Of a stretch of 64,000 bases of DNA, positions 22,461-35,400 are shown one piece after another (within the stretch, counting starts at the first letter, position 1; each line of letters starts with the position of its first letter). The notes under the pieces are model-generated. The model made no database searches. It saw only the letters and a program-made list of their open reading frames with translations, and had not been told where the DNA came from. This stretch comes from Apoderus coryli. Its lineage: Eukaryota; Arthropoda; Insecta; Coleoptera; Attelabidae. The stretch covers positions 46,081 to 110,080 of the forward strand of contig CAJVRQ020000084.1 of the NCBI GenBank assembly GCA_911728435.2, in the 5' to 3' direction. The translations under genes were made by a program, and so were the position numbers.

Positions 22461-25400
22461 TATCAAAACGCGCTAAATCGTTCTAATTTGCTTTTTTATG
22501 CTTAATCTAATTTCTTTTGACTAATAAAATTTAGTTTTAATTTCTAAATGAGAAAACAGCTTTTTGGGAGCCATTTGAAAAGTTTAATTCTAAATAACAA
22601 AGTTTTAGTAACAAAACGCTCTAATTCGTTCTAATTTGCTTTTTTATGCTTAATCTAAATTCTTTTGACTAATAAAATTTACTTTAAATTCTAAGTGAGA
22701 AAACAGCTTTTTGGGAGCCATTTGAAAAGTTTAATTCTAAATAACAAAATTTTAGTAACAAAACGCTCTAATTCGTTCTAATTTGCTTTTTTATGCTTAA
22801 TCTAATTTATTTTGACTAATAAAATTTACTTCTAATTTCTAAGTGAGAAAACAGCTTTTTGGGAGCCATTTGAACGTTTAATTCTAAATAACAAAATTTT
22901 AGTAACAAAACGCTCTAATTCGTTCTAAATTGCTTATTTACGCTTAATCTAACTTATTTTCACTAATAAAATTTACTTTTAAATTCTAAGTGAGAAAACA
23001 GCTTTTTGGCAGCCATTTGAACGTTTAATTCTAAATAACAAAATTTTAGTAACAAAACGTTCTAATTCGTTCTAAATTGCTTACTTACGCTTAATCTAAC
23101 TTATTTTCACTAATAAAATTTACTTTTAAATTCTAAGTGAGAAAACAGCTTTTTGGGAGCCATTTGAAAAGTTGAATTCTAAATAACAAAATTTTAGTAA
23201 CAAAACGCTCTAATTCGTTCTAATTTGCTTTTTTATGCTTAATCTAATTTCTTTTGACTAATAAAATTTACTTTTAAATTCTAAGTGAGAAAACAGCTTT
23301 TTGGGAGCCATTTGAAAAGTTAAATTCTAAATAACAAAATTGTAATAACAAAACGCTCTGATTCGTTCTAATTTGCTTTTTTAATGCTTAGTCTAATTTC
23401 TTTTGACTAATAAAATTTACTTTCAAATTCTAAGTGAGAAAACAGCTTTTTGGGAGCCATTTGAAAAGTTTAATTCTAAATAACAAAATTTTAGTAACAA
23501 AACGCTCTAATTCGTTCTAATTTGCTTTTTTATGCTTAATCTAATTTCTTTTGACTAATAAAATTTACTTTTAAATTCTAAGTGAGAAAACAGCTTTTTG
23601 GGAGCCATTTGAAAAGTTTAATTCTAAATAACAAAATTTAAGTAACAAAACGCGCTAAATCGTTCTAATTTGCTTTTTTATGCTTAATCTAATTTCTTTA
23701 GACTAATAAAATTTACTTTTAAATTCTAAGTGAGAAAACAGCTTTTTGGAGCCATTTGAAAAGTTTAATTCTAAATAACAAAATTTTAGTAACAAAACGC
23801 GCTAAATCGTTCTAATTTGCTTTTTTATGCTTAATCTAATTTCTTTTGACTAATAAAATTTACTTTTAAATTCTAAGTGAGAAAACAGCTTTTTGGGAGC
23901 CATTTGAAAAGTTTAATTCTAAATAACAAAATTTAAGTAACAAAACGCTCTAATTCGTTCTAATTTGCTTTTTTATGCTTAATCTAATTTCTTTAGACTA
24001 ATAAAATTTACTTTTAAATTCTAAGTGAGAAAACAGCTTTTTGGAGCCATTTGAAAAGTTTAATTCTAAATAACAAAATTTTAGAAACAAAACGCTCTAA
24101 TTCGTTCTAAATTGCTTTTTTACGCTTAATCTAACTCAGTTTCACTAATAAAATTTACTTTTAAATTCTAAGTGAGAAAACAGCTTTTTGGCAGTCATTT
24201 TAACGTTTAATTCTAAATAACAAAATTTAATAACAAAACGCGCGAAATCGTTCTAATTCGCTTTTTTATGCTTAATCTAATTTCTTTAGACTAATAAAAT
24301 TTACTTTTAAATTCTAAGTGAGAAAACTGCTTTTTGGAGCCATTTGAAAAGTTTAATTCTAAATAGCAAAATTTTAGTAACAAAACGCGCTAAATCGTTC
24401 TAATTTGCTTTTTTATGCTTAATCTAATTTCTTTTGACTAATAAAATTTACTTTTAATTTCTAAGTGAGAAAACAGCTTTTTGGGAGCCATTTTAAACGT
24501 TTAATTCTAAATAACAAAATTTTAGTAACAAAACGCTCTAATTCGTTCTAAATTGCTTATTTACGCTTAATCTAACTTAGTTTCACTAATAAAATTTACT
24601 TTTAAATTCTAAGTGAGAAAACAGCATTTTGGGAGCCATTTGAAAAGTTTAATTCTAAATAACAAAGTTTTAGTAACAAAACGCTCTAATTCGTTCTGAT
24701 TTGCTTTTTTATGCTTAATCTAAATTCTTTTGACTAATAAAATTTACTTTTAAATTCTAAGTGAGAAAACAGCTTTTTGGGAGCCATTTGAAAAGTTTAA
24801 TTCTAAATAACAAAATTTTAGTAACAAAACGCTCTAATTCGTTCTAGTTTGCTTTTTTATGCTTAATCTAATTTCTTTTGACTAATAAAATTTACTTCTA
24901 ATTTCTAAGTGAGAAAACAGCTTTTTGGGAGCCATTTGAACGTTTAATTCTAAATAACAAAATTTTAGTAACAAAACGCGCTAAATCGTTCTAATTTGGT
25001 TTTTTATGCTTAATCTAAATTCTTTTGACTAATAAAATTTACTTCTAATTTCTAAGTGAGAAAACAGCTTTTTGGGAGACATTTGAACGTTTAATTCTAA
25101 ATAACAAAATTTTAGTAACAAAACGCGCTAAAACGTTCTAATTTGCTTTTTTATGCTTAATCTAATTTCTTTTGACTAATATAATTTACTTTTACTTGCT
25201 AAGTGAGAAAACAGCTTTTTGGGAGCCATTTGAAAAGTTTAATTCTAAATAACAAAATTTTAGTAACAAAACGCTCTAATTCGTTCTAATTTGCTTTTTT
25301 ATGCTTAATATAATTTCTTTTGACTAATAAAATTTACTTTTAAATTCTAAATGAGAAAACAGCTTTTTGGGAGCCATTTGAAACGTTTAATTTTAAGTAA

Positions 25401-26443
25401 CAAAATTTTACTAACAAAACGCGCTAAATCGTTCTAATTTGCTTTTTTATGCTTAATCTAATTTCTTTTGACTAATAAAATTTACTTTTAATTTCTAAGT
25501 GAGAAAACAGCTTTTTGGGAGCCATTTTAAACGTTTAATTCTAAATAACAAAATTTTACTAACAAAACGCTCTAATTCGTTCTAAATTGCTTATTTACGC
25601 TTAATCTAACTTAGTTTCACTAATAAAATTTACTTTTAAATTCTAAGTGAGAAAACAGCTTTTTGGGAGCCATTTGAAAAGTTTAATTCTAAATAACAAA
25701 ATTTTAGTAACAAAACGCTCTAATTCGTTCTAATTTGCTTTTTTATGCTTAATCTAAATTCTTTTGACTAATAAAATTTACTTTTAAATTCTAAGTGAGA
25801 AAACAGCTTTTTGGGAGCCATTTGAAAAGTTTAATTCTAAATAACAAAATTTTAGTAACAAAACGCTCTAATTCGTTCTAATTTGCTTTTTTATGCTTAA
25901 TCTAATTTCTTTTGACTAATAAAATTTACTTCTAATTTCTAAGTGAGAAAACAGCTTTTTGGGAGCCATTTGAACGTTTAATTCTAAATAACAAAATTTT
26001 AGTAACAAAACGCGCTAAATCGTTCTAATTTGGTTTTTTATGCTTAATCTAATTTCTTTTGACTAATAAAATTTACTTCTAATTTCTAAGTGAGAAAACA
26101 GCTTTTTGGGAGCCATTTGAACGTTTAATTCTAAATAACAAAATTTTAGTAACAAAACGCGCTAAATCGTTCTAATTTGCTTTTTTATGCTTAATCTAAT
26201 TTCTTTTGACTAATAAAATTTACTTCTAATTTCTAAGTGAGAAAACAGCTTTTTGGGAGCCATTTGAACGTTTAATTCTAAATAACAAAATTTTAGTAAC
26301 AAAACGCGCTAAATCGTTCTAATTTGGTTTTTTATGCTTAATCTAATTTCTTTTGACTAATAAAATTTACTTCTAATTTCTAAGTGAGAAAACAGCTTTT
26401 TGGGAGCCATTTGAACGTTTAATTCTAAATAACAAAATTTTAG
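22461..26443 (+). repeat. HOR type C, 3,983 bp (27 monomers)
   Basis: The third member of the super-unit: it keeps CGCGCGAAATCG (about 24240) and CAGCATTTT (24624) but lacks two monomers relative to type B, around the CTTAATATAA monomer (25304). Its counterpart is 34114-38096. Confidence 0.8.
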
Positions 26444-29400
26444 TATCAAAACGCGCTAAATCGTTCTAATTTGCTTTTTTATGCTTAATCTAATTTCTTT
26501 TGACTAATAAAATTTAGTTTTAATTTCTAAATGAGAAAACAGCTTTTTGGGAGCCATTTGAAAAGTTTAATTCTAAATAACAAAGTTTTAGTAACAAAAC
26601 GCTCTAATTCGTTCTAATTTGCTTTTTTATGCTTAATCTAAATTCTTTTGACTAATAAAATTTACTTTAAATTCTAAGTGAGAAAACAGCTTTTTGGGAG
26701 CCATTTGAAAAGTTTAATTCTAAATAACAAAATTTTAGTAACAAAACGCTCTAATTCGTTCTAATTTGCTTTTTTATGCTTAATCTAATTTATTTTGACT
26801 AATAAAATTTACTTTTAATTTCTAAGTGAGAAAACAGCTTTTTGCGAGCCATTTGAACGTTTAATTCTAAATAACAAAATTTTAGTAACAAAACGCTCTA
26901 ATTCGTTCTAAATTGCTTATTTACGCGTAATCTAACTTATTTTCACTAATAAAATTTACTTTTAAATTCTAAGTGAGAAAACAGCTTTTTGGCAGCCATT
27001 TGAACGTTTAATTCTAAATAACAAAATTTTAGTAACAAAACGTTCTAATTCGTTCTAAATTGCTTACTTACGCTTAATCTAACTTATTTTCACTAATAAA
27101 ATTTACTTTTAATTTCTAAGTGAGAAAACAGCTTTTTGGGAGCCATTTGAAAAGTTGAATTCTAAATAACAAAATTTTAGTAACAAAACGCTCTAATTCG
27201 TTCTAATTTGCTTTTTTATGCTTAATCTAATTTCTTTTGACTAATAAAATTTACTTTTAAATTCTAAGTGAGAAAACAGCTTTTTGGGAGCCATTTGAAA
27301 AGTTAAATTCTAAATAACAAAATTGTAATAACAAAACGCTCTGATTCGTTCTAATTTGCTTTTTTAATGCTTAGTCTAATTTCTTTTGACTAATAAAATT
27401 TACTTTTAAATTCTAAGTGAGAAAACAGCTTTTTGGGAGCCATTTGAAAAGTTTAATTCTAAATAACAAAATTTTAGTAACAAAACGCTCTAATTCGTTC
27501 TAATTTGCTTTTTTATGCTTAATCTAATTTCTTTTGACTAATAAAATTTACTTTTAAATTCTAAGTGAGAAAACAGCTTTTTGGGAGCCATTTGAAAAGT
27601 TTAATTCTAAATAACAAAATTTAAGTAACAAAACGCTCTAATTCGTTCTAATTTGCTTTTTTATGCTTAATCTAATTTCTTTAGACTAATAAAATTTACT
27701 TTTAAATTCTAAGTGAGAAAACTGCTTTTTGGAGCCATTTGAAAAGTTTAATTCTAAATAGCAAAATTTTAGTAACAAAACGCGCTAAATCGTTCTAATT
27801 TGCTTTTTTATGCTTAATCTAATTTCTTTTGACTAATAAAATTTACTTTTAAATTCTAAGTGAGAAAACAGCTTTTTGGGAGCCATTTTAAACGTTTAAT
27901 TCTAAATAACAAAATTTTAGTAACAAAACGCTCTAATTCGTTCTAATTTGCTTTTTTTATGCTTAATCTAATTTCTTTTGACTAATAAAATTTACTTCTA
28001 ATTTCTAAGTGAGAAAACAGCTTTTTGGGAGCCAAATTTGAACGTTTAATTCTAAATAACAAAATTTTAGTAACAAAACGCGCTAAATCGTTCTAATTTG
28101 GTTTTTTATGCTTAATCTAATTTCTTTTGACTAATAAAATTTACTTCTAATTTCTAAGTGAGAAAACAGCTTTTTGGGAGACATTTGAACGTTTAATTCT
28201 AAATAACAAAATTTTAGTAACAAAACGCGCTAAAACGTTCTAATTTGCTTTTTTATGCTTAATCTAATTTCTTTTGACTAATATAATTTACTTTTACTTG
28301 CTAAGTGAAAAAACAGCTTTTTGGGAGCCATTTGAAAAGTTTAATTCTAAATAACAAAATTTTAGTAACAAAACGCTCTAATTCGTTCTAATTTGCTTTT
28401 TTATGCTTAATCTAATTTCTTTTGACTAATAAAATTTACTTTTAAATTCTAAATGAGAAAACAGCTTTTTGGGAGCCATTTGAAAAGTTTAATTCTAAAT
28501 AACAAAATTTTAGTAACAAAACGCTCTAATTCGTTCTAATTTGCTTTTTTATGCTTAATCTAATTTCTTTAGACTAATAAAATTTACTTTTAAATTCTAA
28601 GTGAGAAAACAGCTTTTTGGAGCCATTTGAAAAGTTTAATTCTAAATAACAAAATTTTAGTAACAAAACGCGCTAAATCGTTCTAATTTGCTTTTTTAGC
28701 TTAGTCTAATTTCTTTAGACTAATAAAGTTTACTTTTAATTTCTAAGTGAGAAAACAGCTTTTTGGGAGCCATTTGAAACGTTTAATTTTAAATAACAAA
28801 ATTTTACTAACAAAACGCGCTAAATCGTTCTAATTTGCTTTTTTATGCTTAATCTAATTTCTTTTGACTAATATTTACTTTTAATTTCTAAGTGAGAAAA
28901 CAGCTTTTTGGGAGCCATTTTAAACGTTTAATTCTAAATAACAAAATTTTACTAACAAAACGCTCTAATTCGTTCTAAGTTGCTTATTTACGCTTAATCT
29001 AACTTAGTTTCACTAATAAAATTTACTTTTAAATTCTAAGTGAGAAAACAGCTTTTTGGGAGCCATTTGAAAAGTTTAATTCTAAATAACAAAATTTTAG
29101 TAACAAAACGCTCTAATTCGTTCTAATTTGCTTTTTTATGCTTAATCTAAATTCTTTTGACTAATAAAATTTACTTTTAAATTCTAAGTGAGAAAACAGC
29201 TTTTTGGGAGCCATTTGAAAAGTTTAATTCTAAATAACAAAATTTTAGTAACAAAACGCTCTAATTCGTTCTAATTTGCTTTTTTATGCTTAATCTAATT
29301 TCTTTTGACTAATAAAATTTACTTCTAATTTCTAAGTGAGAAAACAGCTTTTTGGGAGCCATTTGAACGTTTAATTCTAAATAACAAAATTTTAGTAACA

Positions 29401-32400
29401 AAACGCGCTAAATCGTTCTAATTTGGTTTTTTATGCTTAATCTAATTTCTTTTGACTAATAAAATTTACTTCTAATTTCTAAGTGAGAAAACAGCTTTTT
29501 GGGAGCCATTTGAACGTTTAATTCTAAATAACAAAATTTTAGTAACAAAACGCGCTAAATCGTTCTAATTTGCTTTTTTATGCTTAATCTAATTTCTTTT
29601 GACTAATAAAATTTACTTCTAATTTCTAAGTGAGAAAACAGCTTTTTGGGAGCCATTTGAACGTTTAATTCTAAATAACAAAATTTTAGTAACAAAACGC
29701 GCTAAATCGTTCTAATTTGGTTTTTTATGCTTAATCTAATTTCTTTTGACTAATAAAATTTACTTCTAATTTCTAAGTGAGAAAACAGCTTTTTGGGAGC
29801 CATTTGAACGTTTAATTCTAAATAACAAAATTTTAGTATCAAAACGCGCTAAATCGTTCTAATTTGCTTTTTTATGCTTAATCTAATTTCTTTTGACTAA
29901 TAAAATTTAGTTTTAATTTCTAAATGAGAAAACAGCTTTTTGGGAGCCATTTGAAAAGTTTAATTCTAAATAACAAAGTTTTAGTAACAAAACGCTCTAA
30001 TTCGTTCTAATTTGCTTTTTTATGCTTAATCTAAATTCTTTTGACTAATAAAATTTACTTTAAATTCTAAGTGAGAAAACAGCTTTTTGGGAGCCATTTG
30101 AAAAGTTTAATTCTAAATAACAAAATTTTAGTAACAAAACGCTCTAATTCGTTCTAATTTGCTTTTTTATGCTTAATCTAATTTATTTTGACTAATAAAA
30201 TTTACTTCTAATTTCTAAGTGAGAAAACAGCTTTTTGGGAGCCATTTGAACGTTTAATTCTAAATAACAAAATTTTAGTAACAAAACGCTCTAATTCGTT
30301 CTAAATTGCTTATTTACGCTTAATCTAACTTAGTTTCACTAATAAAATTTACTTTTAAATTCTAAGTGAGAAAACAGCTTTTTGGCAGCCATTTGAACGT
30401 TTAATTCTAAATAACAAAATTTTAGTAACAAAACGTTCTAATTCGTTCTAAATTGCTTACTTACGCTTAATCTAACTTATTTTCACTAATAAAATTTACT
30501 TTTAAATTCTAAGTGAGAAAACAGCTTTTTGGGAGCCATTTGAAAAGTTGAATTCTAAATAACAAAATTTTAGTAACAAAACGCTCTAATTCGTTCTAAT
30601 TTGCTTTTTTATGCTTAATCTAATTTCTTTTGACTAATAAAATTTACTTTTAAATTCTAAGTGAGAAAACAGCTTTTTGGGAGCCATTTGAAAAGTTAAA
30701 TTCTAAATAACAAAATTGTAATAACAAAACGCTCTGATTCGTTCTAATTTGCTTTTTTAATGCTTAGTCTAATTTCTTTTGACTAATAAAATTTACTTTC
30801 AAATTCTAAGTGAGAAAACAGCTTTTTGGGAGCCATTTGAAAAGTTTAATTCTAAATAACAAAATTTTAGTAACAAAACGCTCTAATTCGTTCTAATTTG
30901 CTTTTTTATGCTTAATCTAATTTCTTTTGACTAATAAAATTTACTTTTAAATTCTAAGTGAGAAAACAGCTTTTTGGGAGCCATTTGAAAAGTTTAATTC
31001 TAAATAACAAAATTTAAGTAACAAAACGCTCTAATTCGTTCTAATTTGCTTTTTTATGCTTAATCTAATTTCTTTAGACTAATAAAATTTACTTTTAAAT
31101 TCTAAGTGAGAAAACAGCTTTTTGGAGCCATTTGAAAAGTTTAATTCTAAATAACAAAATTTTAGTAACAAAACGCGCTAAATCGTTCTAATTTGCTTTT
31201 TTATGCTTAATCTAATTTCTTTTGACTAATAAAATTTACTTTTAAATTCTAAGTGAGAAAACAGCTTTTTGGGAGCCATTTGAAAAGTTTAATTCTAAAT
31301 AACAAAATTTAAGTAACAAAACGCTCTAATTCGTTCTAATTTGCTTTTTTATGCTTAATCTAATTTCTTTAGACTAATAAAATTTACTTTTAAATTCTAA
31401 GTGAGAAAACAGCTTTTTGGAGCCATTTGAAAAGTTTAATTCTAAATAACAAAATTTTAGTAACAAAACGCTCTAATTCGTTCTAAATTGCTTATTTACG
31501 CTTAATCTAACTTAGTTTCACTAATAAAATTTACTTTTAAATTCTAAGTGAGAAAACAGCTTTTTGGCAGTCATTTTAACGTTTAATTCTAAATAACAAA
31601 ATTTAATAACAAAACGCGCGAAATCGTTCTAATTCGCTTTTTTATGCTTAATCTAATTTCTTTAGACTAATAAAATTTACTTTTAAATTCTAAGTGAGAA
31701 AACTGCTTTTTGGAGCCATTTGAAAAGTTTAATTCTAAATAGCAAAATTTTAGTAACAAAACGCGCTAAATCGTTCTAATTTGCTTTTTTATGCTTAATC
31801 TAATTTCTTTTGACTAATAAAATTTACTTTTAATTTCTAAGTGAGAAAACAGCTTTTTGGGAGCCATTTTAAACGTTTAATTCTAAATAACAAAATTTTA
31901 GTAACAAAACGCTCTAATTCGTTCTAAATTGCTTATTTACGCTTAATCTAACTTAGTTTCACTAATAAAATTTACTTTTAAATTCTAAGTGAGAAAACAG
32001 CATTTTGGGAGCCATTTGAAAAGTTTAATTCTAAATAACAAAGTTTTAGTAACAAAACGCTCTAATTCGTTCTGATTTGCTTTTTTATGCTTAATCTAAA
32101 TTCTTTTGACTAATAAAATTTACTTTTAAATTCTAAGTGAGAAAACAGCTTTTTGGGAGCCATTTGAAAAGTTTAATTCTAAATAACAAAATTTTAGTAA
32201 CAAAACGCTCTAATTCGTTCTAATTTGCTTTTTTATGCTTAATCTAATTTCTTTTGACTAATAAAATTTACTTCTAATTTCTAAGTGAGAAAACAGCTTT
32301 TTGGGAGCCATTTGAACGTTTAATTCTAAATAACAAAATTTTAGTAACAAAACGCGCTAAATCGTTCTAATTTGGTTTTTTATGCTTAATCTAAATTCTT

Positions 32401-35400
32401 TTGACTAATAAAATTTACTTCTAATTTCTAAGTGAGAAAACAGCTTTTTGGGAGACATTTGAACGTTTAATTCTAAATAACAAAATTTTAGTAACAAAAC
32501 GCGCTAAAACGTTCTAATTTGCTTTTTTATGCTTAATCTAATTTCTTTTGACTAATATAATTTACTTTTACTTGCTAAGTGAGAAAACAGCTTTTTGGGA
32601 GCCATTTGAAAAGTTTAATTCTAAATAACAAAATTTTAGTAACAAAACGCTCTAATTCGTTCTAATTTGCTTTTTTATGCTTAATCTAATTTCTTTTGAC
32701 TAATAAAATTTACTTTTAAATTCTAAATGAGAAAACAGCTTTTTGGGAGCCATTTGAAAAGTTTAATTCTAAATAACAAAATTTTAGTAACAAAACGCTC
32801 TAATTCGTTCTAATTTGCTTTTTTATGCTTAATCTAATTTCTTTAGACTAATAAAATTTACTTTTAAATTCTAAGTGAGAAAACAGCTTTTTGGAGCCAT
32901 TTGAAAAGTTTAGTTCTAAATAACAAAATTTTAGTAACAAAACGCGCTAAATCGTTCTAATTTGCTTTTTTAGCTTAGTCTAATTTCTTTAGACTAATAA
33001 AGTTTACTTTTAATTTCTAAGTGAGAAAACAGCTTTTTGGGAGCCATTTGAAACGTTTAATTTTAAGTAACAAAATTTTACTAACAAAACGCGCTAAATC
33101 GTTCTAATTTGCTTTTTTATGCTTAATCTAATTTCTTTTGACTAATAAAATTTACTTTTAATTTCTAAGTGAGAAAACAGCTTTTTGGGAGCCATTTTAA
33201 ACGTTTAATTCTAAATAACAAAATTTTACTAACAAAACGCTCTAATTCGTTCTAAATTGCTTATTTACGCTTAATCTAACTTAGTTTCACTAATAAAATT
33301 TACTTTTAAATTCTAAGTGAGAAAACAGCTTTTTGGGAGCCATTTGAAAAGTTTAATTCTAAATAACAAAATTTTAGTAACAAAACGCTCTAATTCGTTC
33401 TAATTTGCTTTTTTATGCTTAATCTAAATTCTTTTGACTAATAAAATTTACTTTTAAATTCTAAGTGAGAAAACAGCTTTTTGGGAGCCATTTGAAAAGT
33501 TTAATTCTAAATAACAAAATTTTAGTAACAAAACGCTCTAATTCGTTCTAATTTGCTTTTTTATGCTTAATCTAATTTCTTTTGACTAATAAAATTTACT
33601 TCTAATTTCTAAGTGAGAAAACAGCTTTTTGGGAGCCATTTGAACGTTTAATTCTAAATAACAAAATTTTAGTAACAAAACGCGCTAAATCGTTCTAATT
33701 TGGTTTTTTATGCTTAATCTAATTTCTTTTGACTAATAAAATTTACTTCTAATTTCTAAGTGAGAAAACAGCTTTTTGGGAGCCATTTGAACGTTTAATT
33801 CTAAATAACAAAATTTTAGTAACAAAACGCGCTAAATCGTTCTAATTTGCTTTTTTATGCTTAATCTAATTTCTTTTGACTAATAAAATTTACTTCTAAT
33901 TTCTAAGTGAGAAAACAGCTTTTTGGGAGCCATTTGAACGTTTAATTCTAAATAACAAAATTTTAGTAACAAAACGCGCTAAATCGTTCTAATTTGGTTT
34001 TTTATGCTTAATCTAATTTCTTTTGACTAATAAAATTTACTTCTAATTTCTAAGTGAGAAAACAGCTTTTTGGGAGCCATTTGAACGTTTAATTCTAAAT
34101 AACAAAATTTTAGTATCAAAACGCGCTAAATCGTTCTAATTTGCTTTTTTATGCTTAATCTAATTTCTTTTGACTAATAAAATTTAGTTTTAATTTCTAA
34201 ATGAGAAAACAGCTTTTTGGGAGCCATTTGAAAAGTTTAATTCTAAATAACAAAGTTTTAGTAACAAAACGCTCTAATTCGTTCTAATTTGCTTTTTTAT
34301 GCTTAATCTAAATTCTTTTGACTAATAAAATTTACTTTAAATTCTAAGTGAGAAAACAGCTTTTTGGGAGCCATTTGAAAAGTTTAATTCTAAATAACAA
34401 AATTTTAGTAACAAAACGCTCTAATTCGTTCTAATTTGCTTTTTTATGCTTAATCTAATTTCTTTTGACTAATAAAATTTACTTCTAATTTCTAAGTGAG
34501 AAAACAGCTTTTTGGGAGCCATTTGAACGTTTAATTCTAAATAACAAAATTTTAGTAACAAAACGCTCTAATTCGTTCTAAATTGCTTATTTACGCTTAA
34601 TCTAACTTAGTTTCACTAATAAAATTTACTTTTAAATTCTAAGTGAGAAAACAGCTTTTTGGCAGCCATTTGAACGTTTAATTCTAAATAACAAAATTTT
34701 AGTAACAAAACGTTCTAATTCGTTCTAAATTGCTTACTTACGCTTAATCTAACTTATTTTCACTAATAAAATTTACTTTTAAATTCTAAGTGAGAAAACA
34801 GCTTTTTGGGAGCCATTTGAAAAGTTGAATTCTAAATAACAAAATTTTAGTAACAAAACGCTCTAATTCGTTCTAATTTGCTTTTTTATGCTTAATCTAA
34901 TTTCTTTTGACTAATAAAATTTACTTTTAAATTCTAAGTGAGAAAACAGCTTTTTGGGAGCCATTTGAAAAGTTAAATTCTAAATAACAAAATTGTAATA
35001 ACAAAACGCTCTGATTCGTTCTAATTTGCTTTTTTAATGCTTAGTCTAATTTCTTTTGACTAATAAAATTTACTTTCAAATTCTAAGTGAGAAAACAGCT
35101 TTTTGGGAGCCATTTGAAAAGTTTAATTCTAAATAACAAAATTTTAGTAACAAAACGCTCTAATTCGTTCTAATTTGCTTTTTTATGCTTAATCTAATTT
35201 CTTTTGACTAATAAAATTTACTTTTAAATTCTAAGTGAGAAAACAGCTTTTTGGGAGCCATTTGAAAAGTTTAATTCTAAATAACAAAATTTAAGTAACA
35301 AAACGCGCTAAATCGTTCTAATTTGCTTTTTTATGCTTAATCTAATTTCTTTAGACTAATAAAATTTACTTTTAATTTCTAAGTGAGAAAACAGCTTTTT

